A stretch of DNA of 64,000 nt, from positions 25,460,501-25,524,500 of the forward strand of contig NC_079886.1 in the NCBI RefSeq assembly GCF_029227915.1, in the 5' to 3' direction. The stretch comes from Hydractinia symbiolongicarpus (lineage: Eukaryota; Cnidaria; Hydrozoa; Anthoathecata; Hydractiniidae). This document shows, in pieces, positions 10,819 through 22,338 of the stretch. Numbering within the stretch: position 1 is the first letter of the stretch; each line of letters starts with the position of its first letter. A program made the position numbers and the translations under genes. The notes below the pieces were generated by a model that worked only from the letters and a program-made list of their open reading frames with translations, made no database searches and was not told where the DNA came from.

Positions 10819-12683
10819 GTTCCGTCAATCATGCCAATTTAAGAAGAATGTTAATTCATGGAATCCAATTGTCTCATTCATCACATTTGTCAGGTCACAG
10901 TCCAAAATCAGTTCAATTAAGTCCTATAGTCAATCGTTTCACTGTTAAAAGCGATGCAACCTAGTAATATCAGAAAAATATCGCTAAATACATGTTGGTA
11001 CGAAAATGTGACCTAACTGTTGTAACTGAAACGGATTGATACCGTTACGAAGTCAATGAAATGCAGTTTTTGAAACTGTCTCAATTTCCTCGGCGTGCGA
11101 TAGCGGCTAGGATTGGTCCCACAGTAAAAAATGACTTATATATCTACATTTTTAAATGAAGCGCTACCACAGCGCCCAGTTTAATCGCTGAGTTCCGGCA
11201 ATCATGCCAATTTAAGAAGAATGTTATTTCATGGAGTCCATTTTTCTCATTCATCACATTTGTAAGGTCACAGTCCAAAATCAGTTCAATTAAGTCCCAC
11301 AGTCAATCGTTTCACTGTTAAAAGCGATGCAACCTAGTAATATCAGAAAAATATCGCTAAATACATGTTGGTACGAATACTTGACGCAACTGTTGTAACT
11401 GAAACGGACTGATACCGTTAGAAAGTCACTGAAATGTAGTTTTTGAAACTGTCTCAATTTCTTCAGCGTGCGATAACGGCTAGGATTGGTCCCACAGTAA
11501 AAAATGACTTATATATCTACATTTTTAAAAGAAGCGCTACCACAGCGCCCAGTGTAATGGCTGAGTTCTAGCAATAATGTCAAATTAAGAAGATTGTTAC
11601 TTCATGGAGTCCAATTGGCTTATTTATCACATTTATAAGGTCACCGTCCAAAATCAGTTCAATTAAGTCCCACAGTCAATCGTTTCACTGTTAAAAGCGA
11701 TGTAACCTAATAGTATCAGAAAAATATCGCTAAATACATGTTGGTACAAATATGTGACGCAACTGTTGTAACAGAAGCGGACTGATACCGTTAGAAAGTC
11801 AATGAAATGCAGTTTTTGAAACTGTCTCAATATCTTCAGCGTGCGATAACGGCTAGGATTGGTCCCACAGTAAAAAATGACTTATATATCTACATTTTTA
11901 AATGACGCGCTACCACAGCGCCCAGTGAAATCACTGAGTTCCGTCAATCATGCCAATTTAAGAAGAATGTTAATTCATGGAATCCAATTGTCTCATTCAT
12001 CACATTTGTCAGGTCACAGTCCAAAATCAGTTCAATTAAGTCCTATAGTCAATCGTTTCACTGTTAAAAGCGATGCAACCTAGTAATATCAGAAAAATAT
12101 CGCTAAATACATGTTGGTACGAAAATGTGACCTAACTGTTGTAACTAAAACGGATTGATACCGTTACGAAGTCAATGAAATGCTGTTTTTGAAACTGTCT
12201 CAATTTCCTCGGCGTGCGATAGCGGCTAGGATTGGTCCCAAAGTAAAAAATGACTTATATATCTACATTTTTAAATGAAGCGCTACCACAGTGCCCAGTT
12301 TAATCGCTAGGTTCCGGCAATCATGCCAATTTAAGAAGAATGTTATTTCATGGAGTCCATTTTTCTCATTCATCACATTTGTAAGGTCACAGTCCAAAAT
12401 CAGTTCAATTAAGTCCTATAGTCAATCGTTTCACTGTTAAAAGCGATGCAACCTAGTAATATCAGAAAAATATCGCTAAATACATGTTGGTACGAAAATG
12501 TGACCAAACCGTTGTAACTCAAACAGGCTGACACCGTTAGAAAGTCAATGAAATGTAGTTTTTGAAACTGTCTCTATTTCTTCAACGTGCGATAACGGCT
12601 AGGATTGGTCCCACAGTAAAAAATGACTTATTCATCTACATTTTCAAATGAGGCGCTACCACAGCGCCCAGTGTAATCGCTGA
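10819..12683 (+). repeat. Trimer HOR with hybrid monomers (t6/4-t5-t7-t6/4-t5)
   Basis: Monomers start at 10819, 11192, 11565, 11938 and 12311. The first three form a 1119-bp trimer that repeats from 11938. The t6/4 monomers begin like t6 (GTTCCGTC) and change to the t4 sequence about 33 bases in (TTAATTCATGGAATCC), so they are intra-monomer recombinants. Each also leaves a 68-codon open frame starting just upstream, which is not a gene. Confidence 0.85.
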
Positions 12684-13665
12684 GTTCTAGCAATCATGTC
12701 AAATTCAGAATAATTTTATTTCTTGGAGTCCAATTCTTTTAATTATTGCATTTATAAAGTTAAAGTCCAAAATCAATTCTATTAAGTCCCACAATCAATC
12801 GTTTCACTGTTAAAAGCGATGCAAGCTAGTAATATCAGAAAAGTATCGCTAAGTGCATGTTGGTACGAAAATGTGACCCAACTGTTGTAACTCAAACGGG
12901 CTGACACCGTTAGAAAGTCAATGAAATGCAGTTTTTGAAACTGTCTCAATTTCTTCAGCGTGCGATAACGGCTAGGATTGGTCCCACAGTAAAAAATGAC
13001 TTATATATCTACATTTTTAAATGACGCGTTACAACAGCGCCCAGTGAAATCACTGAGTTCCGTCAATCATGCCAATTTAAGAAGAATGTTATTGCATGTA
13101 GTCCAATTGTCTCAATTATCACATTTATAAAGTTAAAGTCCAAAATCAGTTCAAGTATGTCCCACAGTCAATCGTTTCACTGTTAAAAGCGATGCAAGCT
13201 AGTAATATCAGAAAAATATCGCTAAGTGCATGTTGGTACGAATATGTGACGCAACCGTTGTAACAGAAACGGACTGATACCGTTAGAAAGTCAATGAAAT
13301 GTAGTTTTTAAAGCTGTCTCAATTTCTTCAGCGTGCGATAACGGCTAGGATTGGTCCCACAGTAAAAAATGACTTATATATCTACATTTTTAAAAGAAGC
13401 GCTACCACAGCGCCCAGTGTAATGGCTGAGTTCAAGCAATAATGTCAAATTAAAAAGATTGTTACTTCATGGAGTCCAATTGGCTTATTTATCACATTTT
13501 TAAGGTCACCGTCCAAAATCAGTTCAATTAAGTCCAACAGTCAATCGTTTCACTGTTAAAAGCGATGTAACCTAATAGTATCAGAAAAATATCGCTAAAT
13601 ACATGTTGGTACAAATATGTGACGCAACTGTTGTAACAGAAACGGACTGATACCGTTAGAAAGTC
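12684..13665 (+). repeat. Diverged monomers leading into the inversion (t8-t6-t7, last truncated)
   Basis: Monomers at 12684 (t8), 13057 (t6) and 13430 (t7) precede the inversion. The t7 monomer stops at about monomer position 236, inside AGAAAGTCAA, where the inverted segment begins. The t6 monomer has the rare change TTTTTAAAGCTG at about 13306, important because the inverted segment shares it. Confidence 0.85.
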
Positions 13666-14304
13666 AACTCAGCCATTACACTGGGTGCTGTGGTAGCGCT
13701 TCTTTTAAAAATGTAGATATATAAGTCATTTTTTACTGTGGGACCAATCTTAGCCGTTATCGCACGCTGAAGAAATTGAGACAGCTTTAAAAACTACATT
13801 TCATTGACTTTCTAACGGTATCAGTCCGTTTCTGTTACAACGGTTGCGTCACATATTCGTACCAACATGCACTTAGCGATATTTTTCTGATATTACTAGC
13901 TTGCATCGCTTTTAACAGTGAAACGATTGACTGTGGGACATACTTGAACTGATTTTGGACTTTAACTTTATAAATGTGATAATTGAGACAATTGGACTAC
14001 ATGCAATAACATTCTTCTTAAATTAGCATGATTGACGGAACTCAGTGATTTCACTGGGCGCTGTGGTAGCGCGTCATTTAAAAATGTAGATTTATAAGTC
14101 ATTTTTTACTGTGGGACCAATCCTAGCCGTTATCGCACGCTGAAGAAATTGAGACAGTTTCAGAAACTGCATTTCATTGACATTCTAACGGTATCAGTCC
14201 GTTTCTGTTACAACGGTTGCGTCACATATTTGTACCAACATGTATTTAGCGATATTTTTCTGATACTATTAGGTTACATCGCTTTTAACAGTAAAACGAT
14301 TGAC
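13666..14304 (-). repeat. Inverted satellite segment (foldback)
   Basis: This is the only stretch read on the opposite strand; it shows GCTGTGGTAGCGC, the reverse complement of the usual GCGCTACCACAGC, near 13690 and 14060. Its complement covers monomer positions about 112-373 of one unit and a whole second unit. At the left junction the forward and inverted templates both explain AA (13666-13667); at the right junction both explain AC (14303-14304). The inverted arm shares the rare TTTTTAAAGCTG change with the forward monomer at 13057-13429, so its proximal 370 bp appears copied from there, leaving a spacer of about 235 bp between arms. The distal part resembles other monomers (ACTTATAAATC as at 1810). 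Confidence 0.93.
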
Positions 14305-17300
14305 ATGTTGGTACGAATATGTGACGCAAACGTTGTAACTGAAACGGACTGATACCGTTAGAAAGTCAATGAAATGTAGTTTTTGAAACTGTCTCTATTT
14401 CTTCAGCGTGCGATAACGGCTAGGATTGTTTCTACAGTAAAAAATGAGATATTTATCTACATTTTTAAATGAAGCGCTACCACAGCGCCCAGTTTAATCG
14501 CTGAGTACTGGCAATCATGACAACTTAAGAAGAATGTTATTTCATGGAGTCCAATTGTCTCATTCATCACATTTGTAAGGTCACAGTCCAAAATCAGATC
14601 AATTAAGTCCCACAGTTAATCGTTTCACTGTTAAAAGCGATGCAACCTAATAATATCAGAGAAATATCGCTAAATACATGTTGGTACGAATATGTGACCC
14701 AACTGTTGTAACTGAAACGGACTGATACCGTTAGAAAGTCAATGAATTGTAGTTTTTGAAACTATCTCAATTTCTTCAGCGTACGATAACGGCTAGGATT
14801 GGTCCCACAGAAAAAATTGACTTATATATCTACATTTTTAAATGACGCGCTACCACAGCGCCCAGTGAAATCACTGAGTTCCGTCAATCATGCCAATTTA
14901 AGAAGAATGTTATTGCATGTATTCCAATTGTCTCAATTATCACATTTATAAAGTGAAAGTCCAAAATCAGTTCAAGTATGTCCCACAGTCAATCGTTTCA
15001 CTGTTAAAAGCGATGCAACCTAGTAATATCAGAAAAATATCGCTAAATACATGTTGGTACGAATATGTGACGCAAACGTTGTAACTGAAACGGACTGATA
15101 CCGTTAGAAAGTCAATGAAATGTAGTTTTTGAAACTGTCTCTATTTCTTCAGCGTGCGATAACGGCTAGGATTGTTTCTACAGTAAAAAATGAGATATTT
15201 ATCTACATTTTTAAATGAAGCGCTACCACAGCGCCCAGTTTAATCGCTGAGTACTGGCAATCATGACAACTTAAGAAGAATGTTATTTCATGGAGTCCAA
15301 TTGTCTCATTCATCACATTTGTAAGGTCACAGTCCAAAATCAGATCAATTAAGTCCCACAGTTAATCGTTTCACTGTTAAAAGCGATGCAACCTAATAAT
15401 ATCAGAGAAATATCGCTAAATACATGTTGGTACGAATATGTGACCCAACTGTTGTAACTGAAACGGACTGATACCGTTAGAAAGTCAATGAATTGTAGTT
15501 TTTGAAACTATCTCAATTTCTTCAGCGTACGATAACGGCTAGGATTGGTCCCACAGAAAAAATTGACTTATATATCTACATTTTTAAATGACGCGCTACC
15601 ACAGCGCCCAGTGAAATCACTGAGTTCCGTCAATCATGCCAATTTAAGAAGAATGTTATTGCATGTATTCCAATTGTCTCAATTATCACATTTATAAAGT
15701 GAAAGTCCAAAATCAGTTCAAGTATGTCCCACAGTCAATCGTTTCACTGTTAAAAGCGATGCAACCTAGTAATATCAGAAAAATATCGCTAAATACATGT
15801 TGGTACGAATATGTGACGCAAACGTTGTAACTGAAACGGACTGATACCGTTAGAAAGTCAATGAAATGTAGTTTTTGAAACTGTCTCTATTTCTTCAGCG
15901 TGCGATAACGGCTAGGATTGTTTCTACAGTAAAAAATGAGATATTTATCTACATTTTTAAATGAAGCGCTATCACAGCGCCCAGTTTAATCGCTGAGTAC
16001 TGGCAATCATGACAACTTAAGAAGAATGTTATTTCATGGAGTCCAATTGTCTCATTCATCACATTTGTAAGGTCACAGTCCAAAATCAGATCAATTAAGT
16101 CCCACAGTTAATCGTTTCACTGTTAAAAGCGATGCAACCTAATAATATCAGAAAAATATCGCTAAATACATGTTGGTAAGAAAATGTGACCCAACTGTTG
16201 TAACTGAAACGGACTGATACCGTTAGAAAGTCAATGAATTGTAGTTTTTGAAACTATCTCAATTTCTTCAGCGTACGATAACGGCTAGGATTGGTCCCAC
16301 AGAAAAAATTGACTTATATATCTACATTTTTAAATGACGCGCTACCACAGCGCCCAGTGAAATCACTGAGTTCCGTCAATCATGCCAATTTAAGAAGAAT
16401 GTTATTGCATGTATTCCAATTGTCTCAATTATCACATTTATAAAGTGAAAGTCCAAAATCAGTTCAAGTATGTCCCACAGTCAATCGTTTCACTGTTAAA
16501 AGCGATGCAACCTAGTAATATCAGAAAAATATCGCTAAATACATGTTGGCACGAATATGTGACGCAACCGTTGTAACTGAAACGGACTGATACCGTTAGA
16601 AAGTCAATGAAATGTAGTTTTTGATACTGTCTCTATTTCTTCAGGGTGCCATAACGGCTAGGATTGTTCCTACAGTAAAAAATGACTTATAAATCTACAT
16701 TTTTAAATGACGCGCTACCACAGCGCCCAGTGAAATCACTGAGTTCCGTCAATCATGCCAATTTAAGAAGAATGTTACTGCATGTAGTCCAATTGTCTCA
16801 ATTATCACATTTATAAAGTTAAAGTCCAAAATCAGTTCAAGTATGTCCCACAGTCAATCGTTTCACTGTTAAAGGCGATGCAAGCTAGTAATATCAGAAA
16901 AATATCGCTAAGTGCATGTTGGTACGAATATGTGACGCAACCGTTGTAACAGAAACGGACTGATACCGTTAGAAAGTCAATGAATTGTAGTTTTTTAAAC
17001 TATCTCAATTTCTTCAGCGTACGATAACGGCTAGGATTGGTCCCACAGAAAAAATTGACTTATATATCTACATTTTTAAATGACGCGCTACCACAGCGCC
17101 CAGTGAAATCACTGAGTTCCGTCAATCATGCCAATTTAAGAAGAAAGTTATTGCATGTATTCCAATTGTCTCAATTATCACATTTATAAAGTGAAAGTCC
17201 AAAATCAGTTCAAGTATGTCCCACAGTCAATCGTTTCACTGTTAAAAGCGATGCAACCTAGTAATATCAGAAAAATATCGCTAAATACATGTTGGTACGA

Positions 17301-17861
17301 ATATGTGACGCAAACGTTGTAACTGAAACGGACTGATACCGTTAGAAAGTCAATGAAATGTAGTTTTTGAAACTGTCTCTATTTCTTCAGCGTGCGATAA
17401 CGGCTAGGATTGTTTCTACAGTAAAAAATGAGATATTTATCTACATTTTTAAATGAAGCGCTACCACAGCGCCCAGTTTAATCGCTGAGTACTGGCAATC
17501 ATGACAACTTAAGAAGAATGTTATTTCATGGAGTCCAATTGTCTCATTCATCACATTTGTAAGGTCACAGTCCAAAATCAGATCAATTAAGTCCCACAGT
17601 TAATCGTTTCACTGTTAAAAGCGATGCAACCTAATAATATCAGAAAAATATCGTTAAATATATGTTGGTACGAAAATGTGACCCAACTGTTGTAACTGAA
17701 ACGGACTGATACCGTTAGAAAGTCAATGAATTGTAGTTTTTGAAACTATCTCAATTTCTTCAGCGTACGATAACGGCTAGGATTGGTCCCACAGAAAAAA
17801 TTGACTTATATATCTACATTTTTAAATGACGCGCTACCACAGCGCCCAGTGAAATCACTGA
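14303..17861 (+). repeat. Alternating t1/t2 dimer subarray, second copy
   Basis: Forward orientation resumes at monomer position about 172. Full monomers start at 14505, 14878, 15251, 15624, 15997, 16370, 16743, 17116 and 17489 (t2, t1, t2, t1, t2, t1, t6, t1, t2). From 14878 on, these match 1-2984 with a constant offset of 14877 bp, including rare variants such as GCTATCACAG (1091 and 15968) and GGTAAGAAAATG. Bases 14303-14877 correspond to sequence that would lie left of the window. Confidence 0.88.
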
Positions 17862-20099
17862 GTTCCGTCAATCATGCCAATTTAAGAAGAATGTTATTGC
17901 ATGTATTCCAATTGTCTCAATTATCACATTTATAAAGTGAAAGTCCAAAATCAGTTCAAGTATGTCCCACAGTCAATCGTTTCACTGTTAAAAGCGATGC
18001 AACCTAGTAATATCAGAAATATATCGCTAAATACATGTTGGCACGAATATGTGACGCAACCGTTGTAACTGAAACGGACTGATACCGTTAGAAAGTCAAT
18101 GAAATGTAGTTTTTGATAGTGTCTCTATTTCTTCAGCGTGCCATAACGGCTAGGATTGGTCCTACAGTAAAAAATGACTTATTTATCTGCATTTTTAAAT
18201 GAAACGCTACCACAGCGCCCAGTGTAATCGCTGAGTTCTAGCAATCATGTCAGATTCAGAACATTGTTATTTCTTGGAGTCCAATTGTCTCAATTATCAC
18301 ACTTATAAAGTTAAAGTCTAAAATCAGTTCAATTAAGTCCCACAGCCAATCGTTTCACTGTTAAAAGCGATGCAACCTAGTAATATCGGAAAAATATCGC
18401 TAAACACATGTTGGTACGAATATGTGATGCAACCGTTGTAACAGAAACGGACTGATACCGTTAGAAAGTCAATGAAATGTAGTTTTTGAAACTGTCTCAA
18501 TTTCTTCAGCGTGCGATAACGGCTAGGATCGGTCCCACAGTAAAAAATGACTTATATATCTACATTTTTAAATGAAACGCTACCACAGCGCCCGGTGTAA
18601 TCACTGAGCACCGGCAATCATGCCAATTTAAGAAGAATGTTAATTCATGGAATCCACTTGTCTCATTCATCACATTTGTCAGGTCACAGTCCAAAATCAG
18701 TTCAATTAAGTCCTATAGTCAATCGTTTCACTGTTAAAAGCGATGCAACCTAGTAATATCAGAAAAATATCGCTAAATACTTGTTGGTACGAAAATGTGA
18801 CCTAACTGTTGTAACTGAAACGGATTGATACCGTTACGAAGTCAATGAAATGCAGTTTTTGAAACTGTCTCAATTTCCTCGGCGTGCAATAGCGGCTAGG
18901 ATTGGTCCCACAGTAAAAAATGACTTATATATCTACATTTTTAAATGAAGCGCTACCACAGTGCCCAGTTTAATCGCTGAGTTCCGGCAATCATGCCAAT
19001 TTAAGAAGAATGTTATTTCATGGAGTCCATTTTTCTCATTCATCACATTTGTAAGGTCACAGTCCAAAATCAGTTCAATTAAGTCCCACAGTCAATCGTT
19101 TCACTGTTAAAAGAGATGCAACCTAGTAATATCAGAAAAATATCGCTAAATACATGTTGGTTCGAATACTTGACGCAACTGTTGTAACTGAAACGGACTG
19201 ATACCGTTAGAAAGTCACTGAAATGTAGTTTTTGAAACTGTCTCAATTTCTTCAGCGTGCGATAACGGCTAGGATTGGTCCCACAGTAAAAAATGACTTA
19301 TATATCTACATTTTTAAATGACGCGTTACCACAGCGCCCAGTGAAATCACTGAGTTCCGTCAATCATGCCAATTTAAGAAGAATGTTATTGCATGTAGTC
19401 CAATTGTCTCAATTATCACATTTATAAAGTTAAGGTCCAAAATCAGTTCAAGTATGTCCCACAGTCAATCGTTTCACTGTTAAAAGCGATGCAAGCTAGT
19501 AATATCAGAAAAATATGGCTAAGTGCATGTTGGTACGAATATGTGACGCAACCGTTGTAACAGAAACTGACTGATACCGTTAGAAAGTCAATGAAATGTA
19601 GTTTTTGAAGCTGTCTCAATTTCTTCAGCGTGCGATAACGGCTAGGATTGGTCCCACAGTAAAAAATGACTTATATATCTACATTTTTAAAAGAAGCGCT
19701 ACCACAGCGCCCAGTGTAATGGCTGAGTTCAAGCAATAATGTCAAATTAAGAAGATTGTTACTTCATGGAGTCCAATTGGCTTATTTATCACATTTACAA
19801 GGTCACCGTCCAAAATCAGTTCAATTAAGTCCCACAGTTAATCGTTTCACTGTTAAAAGCGATGCAACCTAATAATATCAGAAAAATATCGCTAAATACA
19901 TGTTGGTACGAAAATGTGACCCAACTGTTGTAACTGAAACGGACTGATACCGTTAGAAAGTCAATGAATTGTAGTTTTTGAAACTATCTCAATTTCTTCA
20001 GCGTACGATAACGGCTAGGATTGGTCCCACAGAAAAAATTGACTTATATATCTACATTTTTAAATGACGCGCTACCACAGCGCCCAGTGAAATCACTGA
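17862..20099 (+). repeat. Six-monomer HOR unit, copy 3
   Basis: Monomers at 17862, 18235, 18608, 18981, 19354 and 19727 repeat t1-t3-t4-t5-t6-t7 and correspond to 2985-5222 at offset 14877. A substitution distinguishes the two copies at 3496 (G) versus 18373 (C). Confidence 0.9.
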
Positions 20100-22338
20100 G
20101 TTCCGTCAATCATGCCAATTTAAGAAGAATGTTATTGCATGTATTCCAATTGTCTCAATTATCACATTTATAAAGTGAAAGTCCAAAATCAGTTCAAGTA
20201 TGTCCCACAGTCAATCGTTTCACTGTTAAAAGCGATGCAACCTAGTAATATCAGAAAAATATCGCTAAATACATGTTGGCACGAATATGTGACGCAACCG
20301 TTGTAACTGAAACGGACTGATACCGTTAGAGAGTCAATGAAATGTAGTTTTTGATACTGTCTCTATTTCTTCAGCGTGCCATAACGGCTAGGATTGGTCC
20401 TACAGTAAAAAATGACTTATTTATCTGCATTTTTTAAATGAAACGCTACCACAGCGCCCAGTGGAATCGCTGAGTTCTAGCAATCATGTCAAATTCAGAA
20501 CATTGTTATTTCTTGGAGTCCAATTGTCTCAATTATCACACTTATAAAGTTAAAGTCTAAAATCAGTTCAATTAAGTCCCACAGCCAATCGTTTCACTGT
20601 TAAAAGCGATGCAACCTAGTAATATCGGAAAAATATCGCTAAACACATGTTGGTACGAATATGTGATGCAACCGTTGTAACAGAAACGGACTGATACCGT
20701 TAGAAAGTCAATGAAATGTAGTTTTTGAAACTGTCTCAATTTCTTCAGCGTGCGATAACGGCTAGGATCGGTCCCACAGTAAAAAATGACTTATATATCT
20801 ACATTTTTAAATGAAGCGCTACCACAGCGCCCGGTGTAATCACTGAGCACCGGCAATCATGCCAATTTAAGAAGAATGTTAATTCATGGAATCCACTTGT
20901 CTCATTCATCACATTTGTCAGGTCACAGTCCAAAATCAGTACAATTAAGTCCTATAGTCAATCGTTTCACTGTTAAAAGCGATGCAACCTAGTAATATCA
21001 GAAAAATATCGCTAAATACTTGTTGGTACGAAAATGTGACCTAACTGTTGTAACTGAAACGGATTGATACCGTTACGAAGTCAATGAAATGCAGTTTTTG
21101 AAACTGTCTCAATTTCCTCGGCGTGCAATAGCGGCTAGGATTGGTCCCACAGTAAAAAATGACTTATATATCTACATTTTTAAATGAAGCGCTACCACAG
21201 TGCCCAGTTTAATCGCTGAGTTCCGGCAATCATGCCAATTTAAGAAGAATGTTATTTCATGGAGTCCATTTTTCTCATTCATCACATTTGTAAGGTCACA
21301 GTCCAAAATCAGTTCAATTAAGTCCCACAGTCAATCGTTTCACTGTTAAAAGAGATGCAACCTAGTAAAATCAGAAAAATATCGCTAAATACATGTTGGT
21401 TCGAATACTTGACGCAACTGTTGTAACTGAAACGGACTGATACCGTTAGAAAGTCACTGAAATGTAGTTTTTGAAACTGTCTCAATTTCTTCAGCGTGCG
21501 ATAACGGCTAGGATTGGTCCCACAGTAAAAAATGACTTATATATCTACATTTTTAAATGACGCGTTACCACAGCGCCCAGTGAAATCACTGAGTTCCGTC
21601 AATCATGCTAATTTAAGAAGAATGTTATTGCATGTAGTCCAATTGTCTCAATTATCACATTTATAAAGTTAAGGTCCAAAATCAGTTCAAGTATGTCCCA
21701 CAGTCAATCGTTTCACTGTTAAAAGCGATGCAAGCTAGTAATATCATAAAAATATGGCTAAGTGCATGTTGGTACGAATATGTGACGCAACCGTTGTAAC
21801 AGAAACTGACTGATACCGTTAGAAAGTCAATGAAATGTAGTTTTTGAAGCTGTCTCAATTTCTTCAGCGTGCGATAACGGCTAGGATTGGTCCCACAGTA
21901 AAAAATGACTTATATATCTACATTTTTAAAAGAAGCGCTACCACAGCGCCCAGTGTAATGGCTGAGTTCAAGCAATAATGTCAAATTAAGAAGATTGTTA
22001 CTTCATGGAGTCCAATTGGCTTATTTATCACATTTATAAGGTAACCGTCCAAAATCAGTTCAATTAAGTCCCACAGTCAATCGTTTCACTGTTAAAAGCG
22101 ATGTAACCTAATAGTATCAGAAAAATATCGCTAAATACATGTTGGTACAAATATGTGACGCAACTGTTGTAACAGAAGCGGACTGATACCGTTAGAAAGT
22201 CAATGAATTGCAGTTTTTGAAACTGTCTCAATATCTTCAGCGTGCCATAACGGCTAGGATTGGTCCCACAGTAAAAAATGACTTATATATCTACATTTTT
22301 AAATGAAGCGCTACCACAGCGCCCGGTGTAATCACTGA
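20100..22338 (+). repeat. Six-monomer HOR unit, copy 4
   Basis: Monomers at 20100, 20474, 20847, 21220, 21593 and 21966 correspond to 5223-7461 at offset 14877 and keep the extra T in CATTTTTTAAATG near 20430. The C at 6827 of the left copy is T here. Confidence 0.9.

Larger units (their letters stand above)
1..12405 (+). repeat. Left copy of a large segmental duplication
   Basis: This stretch matches 14878-28405 monomer for monomer: offset 14877 up to about 10570, then 15996 after a three-monomer indel. By eye I found five substitutions up to 10.4 kb (1640, 3496, 6827, 8111, 8822) and no small indel. The true left end lies outside the window, because the right copy continues to 14303. Confidence 0.9.

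Noticed and set aside
10758-10964. A 68-codon open frame repeated in several t6/4 monomers (also at 11877, 26754, 27873, 30112, 31977, 43166, 44658, 51372)
   Set aside because: It exists only in the hybrid monomer type; other types have stops in the same frame. It has no recognisable domain, and its copy number follows from HOR duplication.
14149-14352. A 67-codon open frame across the right edge of the inversion
   Set aside because: It is created by joining inverted and forward satellite at 14303-14304, so it cannot be an ancestral gene.
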